From assembly GCA_030374805.1 (NCBI GenBank), contig JARGSG010000029.1:62001-126000 (forward strand): DNA of 64,000 nt. The letters are read 5' to 3'. The translations under genes and the position numbers were made by a program. Below are positions 63,725 to 64,000 of the stretch, in pieces. The notes under the pieces were generated by a model. The model saw only the letters and a list, made by a program, of their open reading frames with translations, searched no databases and was not told where the DNA came from. This stretch comes from Gracilaria gracilis (taxonomy: Eukaryota > Rhodophyta > Florideophyceae > Gracilariales > Gracilariaceae). Numbering within the stretch: position 1 is the first letter of the stretch; every line of letters begins with the position of its first letter.

Positions 63725-64000
63725 CGCTGACGCGGATTCAGAACACTTGGGTGTTCTGCGTCGACCGTGGATACGGGTAAAGAATAACCGGATCCCGGAT
63801 AGAATCGTGGTCATGGCCAAGCGAGACTATAAAGTTAACGCTGATCTCGGCCTCAACCCCCATTTTCCGATAAGATATCTCACTGTCCTGGACACAGTTT
63901 CAGGCCCGAACTTTGTCGTGGAGTCCGTATTGCCCCCGCTGGTGCGGTCTTGTATCCGCTCCGAAGCGGTCCCGAACGTCGGTGACGCGAATAAAAACAC
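63725..64000 (+). pseudogene. Start of pol (protease) of second gypsy element
   Basis: Reads DADSEHLGVLRRPWIRV, then MAKRDYKVNADLGL and RYLTVLDTVSGPNFVVE, matching the pol start of the first element residue for residue in many places. The catalytic DTG has become DTV. One frameshift separates it from the slippery site. The rest is beyond the window. Confidence 0.75.

Larger units (their letters stand above)
60500..64000 (+). mobile_element. Second, diverged gypsy element, truncated by window end
   Basis: Plus-strand element related to the one at 322-10862. The 5' LTR ends TACA at 61359; its start is near 60500 and only loosely set. It resembles the first family mainly in layout and in scattered phrases (CACTATTTGT, CCCTTTCTTTTTTGCCC). 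The primer site TGGTCTCCCGAC follows at 61363-61374, then gag and the start of pol. It is older and more decayed than the first element: many stops, and the protease reads LDTVSG where LDTGAG is expected. Confidence 0.82.

Noticed and set aside
1..64000. tRNA and rRNA genes
   Set aside because: Scanning for GGTTCRANNCC-type B boxes with a matching A box gave no candidate; no rRNA-like sequence was recognised.

Overview
The window is eukaryotic nuclear DNA dominated by transposable elements, with a few compact genes that have no obvious introns. The mix of Ty3/gypsy, Ty1/copia, PIF/Harbinger, piggyBac-like and hAT elements, the CpG-rich gene islands and a DUF1399/GRDP-type gene would fit a florideophyte red alga (Chondrus-like). 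An oomycete or another alga is not excluded. No rRNA, tRNA, CRISPR array or prokaryote-style operon was seen.

Layout. 1-11652: a piggyBac-like transposase gene (minus strand) split by a complete 10.5-kb chromodomain gypsy element (322-10862; 850-bp LTRs; target duplication AGAAC). 11653-14061: non-coding DNA, then an orphan two-helix membrane protein. 14062-21224: the main gene island, with a CACGTG minisatellite, a CpG-rich promoter, a 1470-residue patatin-like phospholipase with a Ser/Thr/Gly repeat region, and a peroxiredoxin-like protein. 23369-25347: an unrecognised protein pair joined by an ATGA overlap; the second has a TIR-like segment. 26449-29393: a PIF/Harbinger element (TSD TAA) with a Myb-like gene and a transposase carrying two nonsense codons. 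29644-31889: a GRDP/DUF1399 gene with a damaged 5' end. 33802-38830: a degraded copia element joined head-on to an inverted fragment of a relative. 39170-41161: a decayed BED/hAT transposase. 42300-49300: a strongly strand-asymmetric region containing a 134-bp palindromic tandem repeat. 49389-50324: a pseudogene-like frame. 52827-53674: a solo gypsy LTR (TSD GTTTG). 53922-58844: a copia element (240-bp LTRs, TSD ACTGT) inserted in an older gag-bearing element. 60500-64000: a diverged relative of the first gypsy element, cut by the window end.

The genes do not form a shared pathway. The window records successive insertions: gypsy into piggyBac, copia into an older retroelement, and a solo LTR left by LTR-LTR recombination. 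The two best-preserved host genes are the patatin-like and peroxiredoxin-like genes. The most interesting observations are a copia element whose gag start codon lies inside its LTR, upstream of a primer site matching the initiator tRNA-Met anticodon arm; a slippery heptamer abutting the gag stop in both gypsy relatives; and the TIR-like gene.
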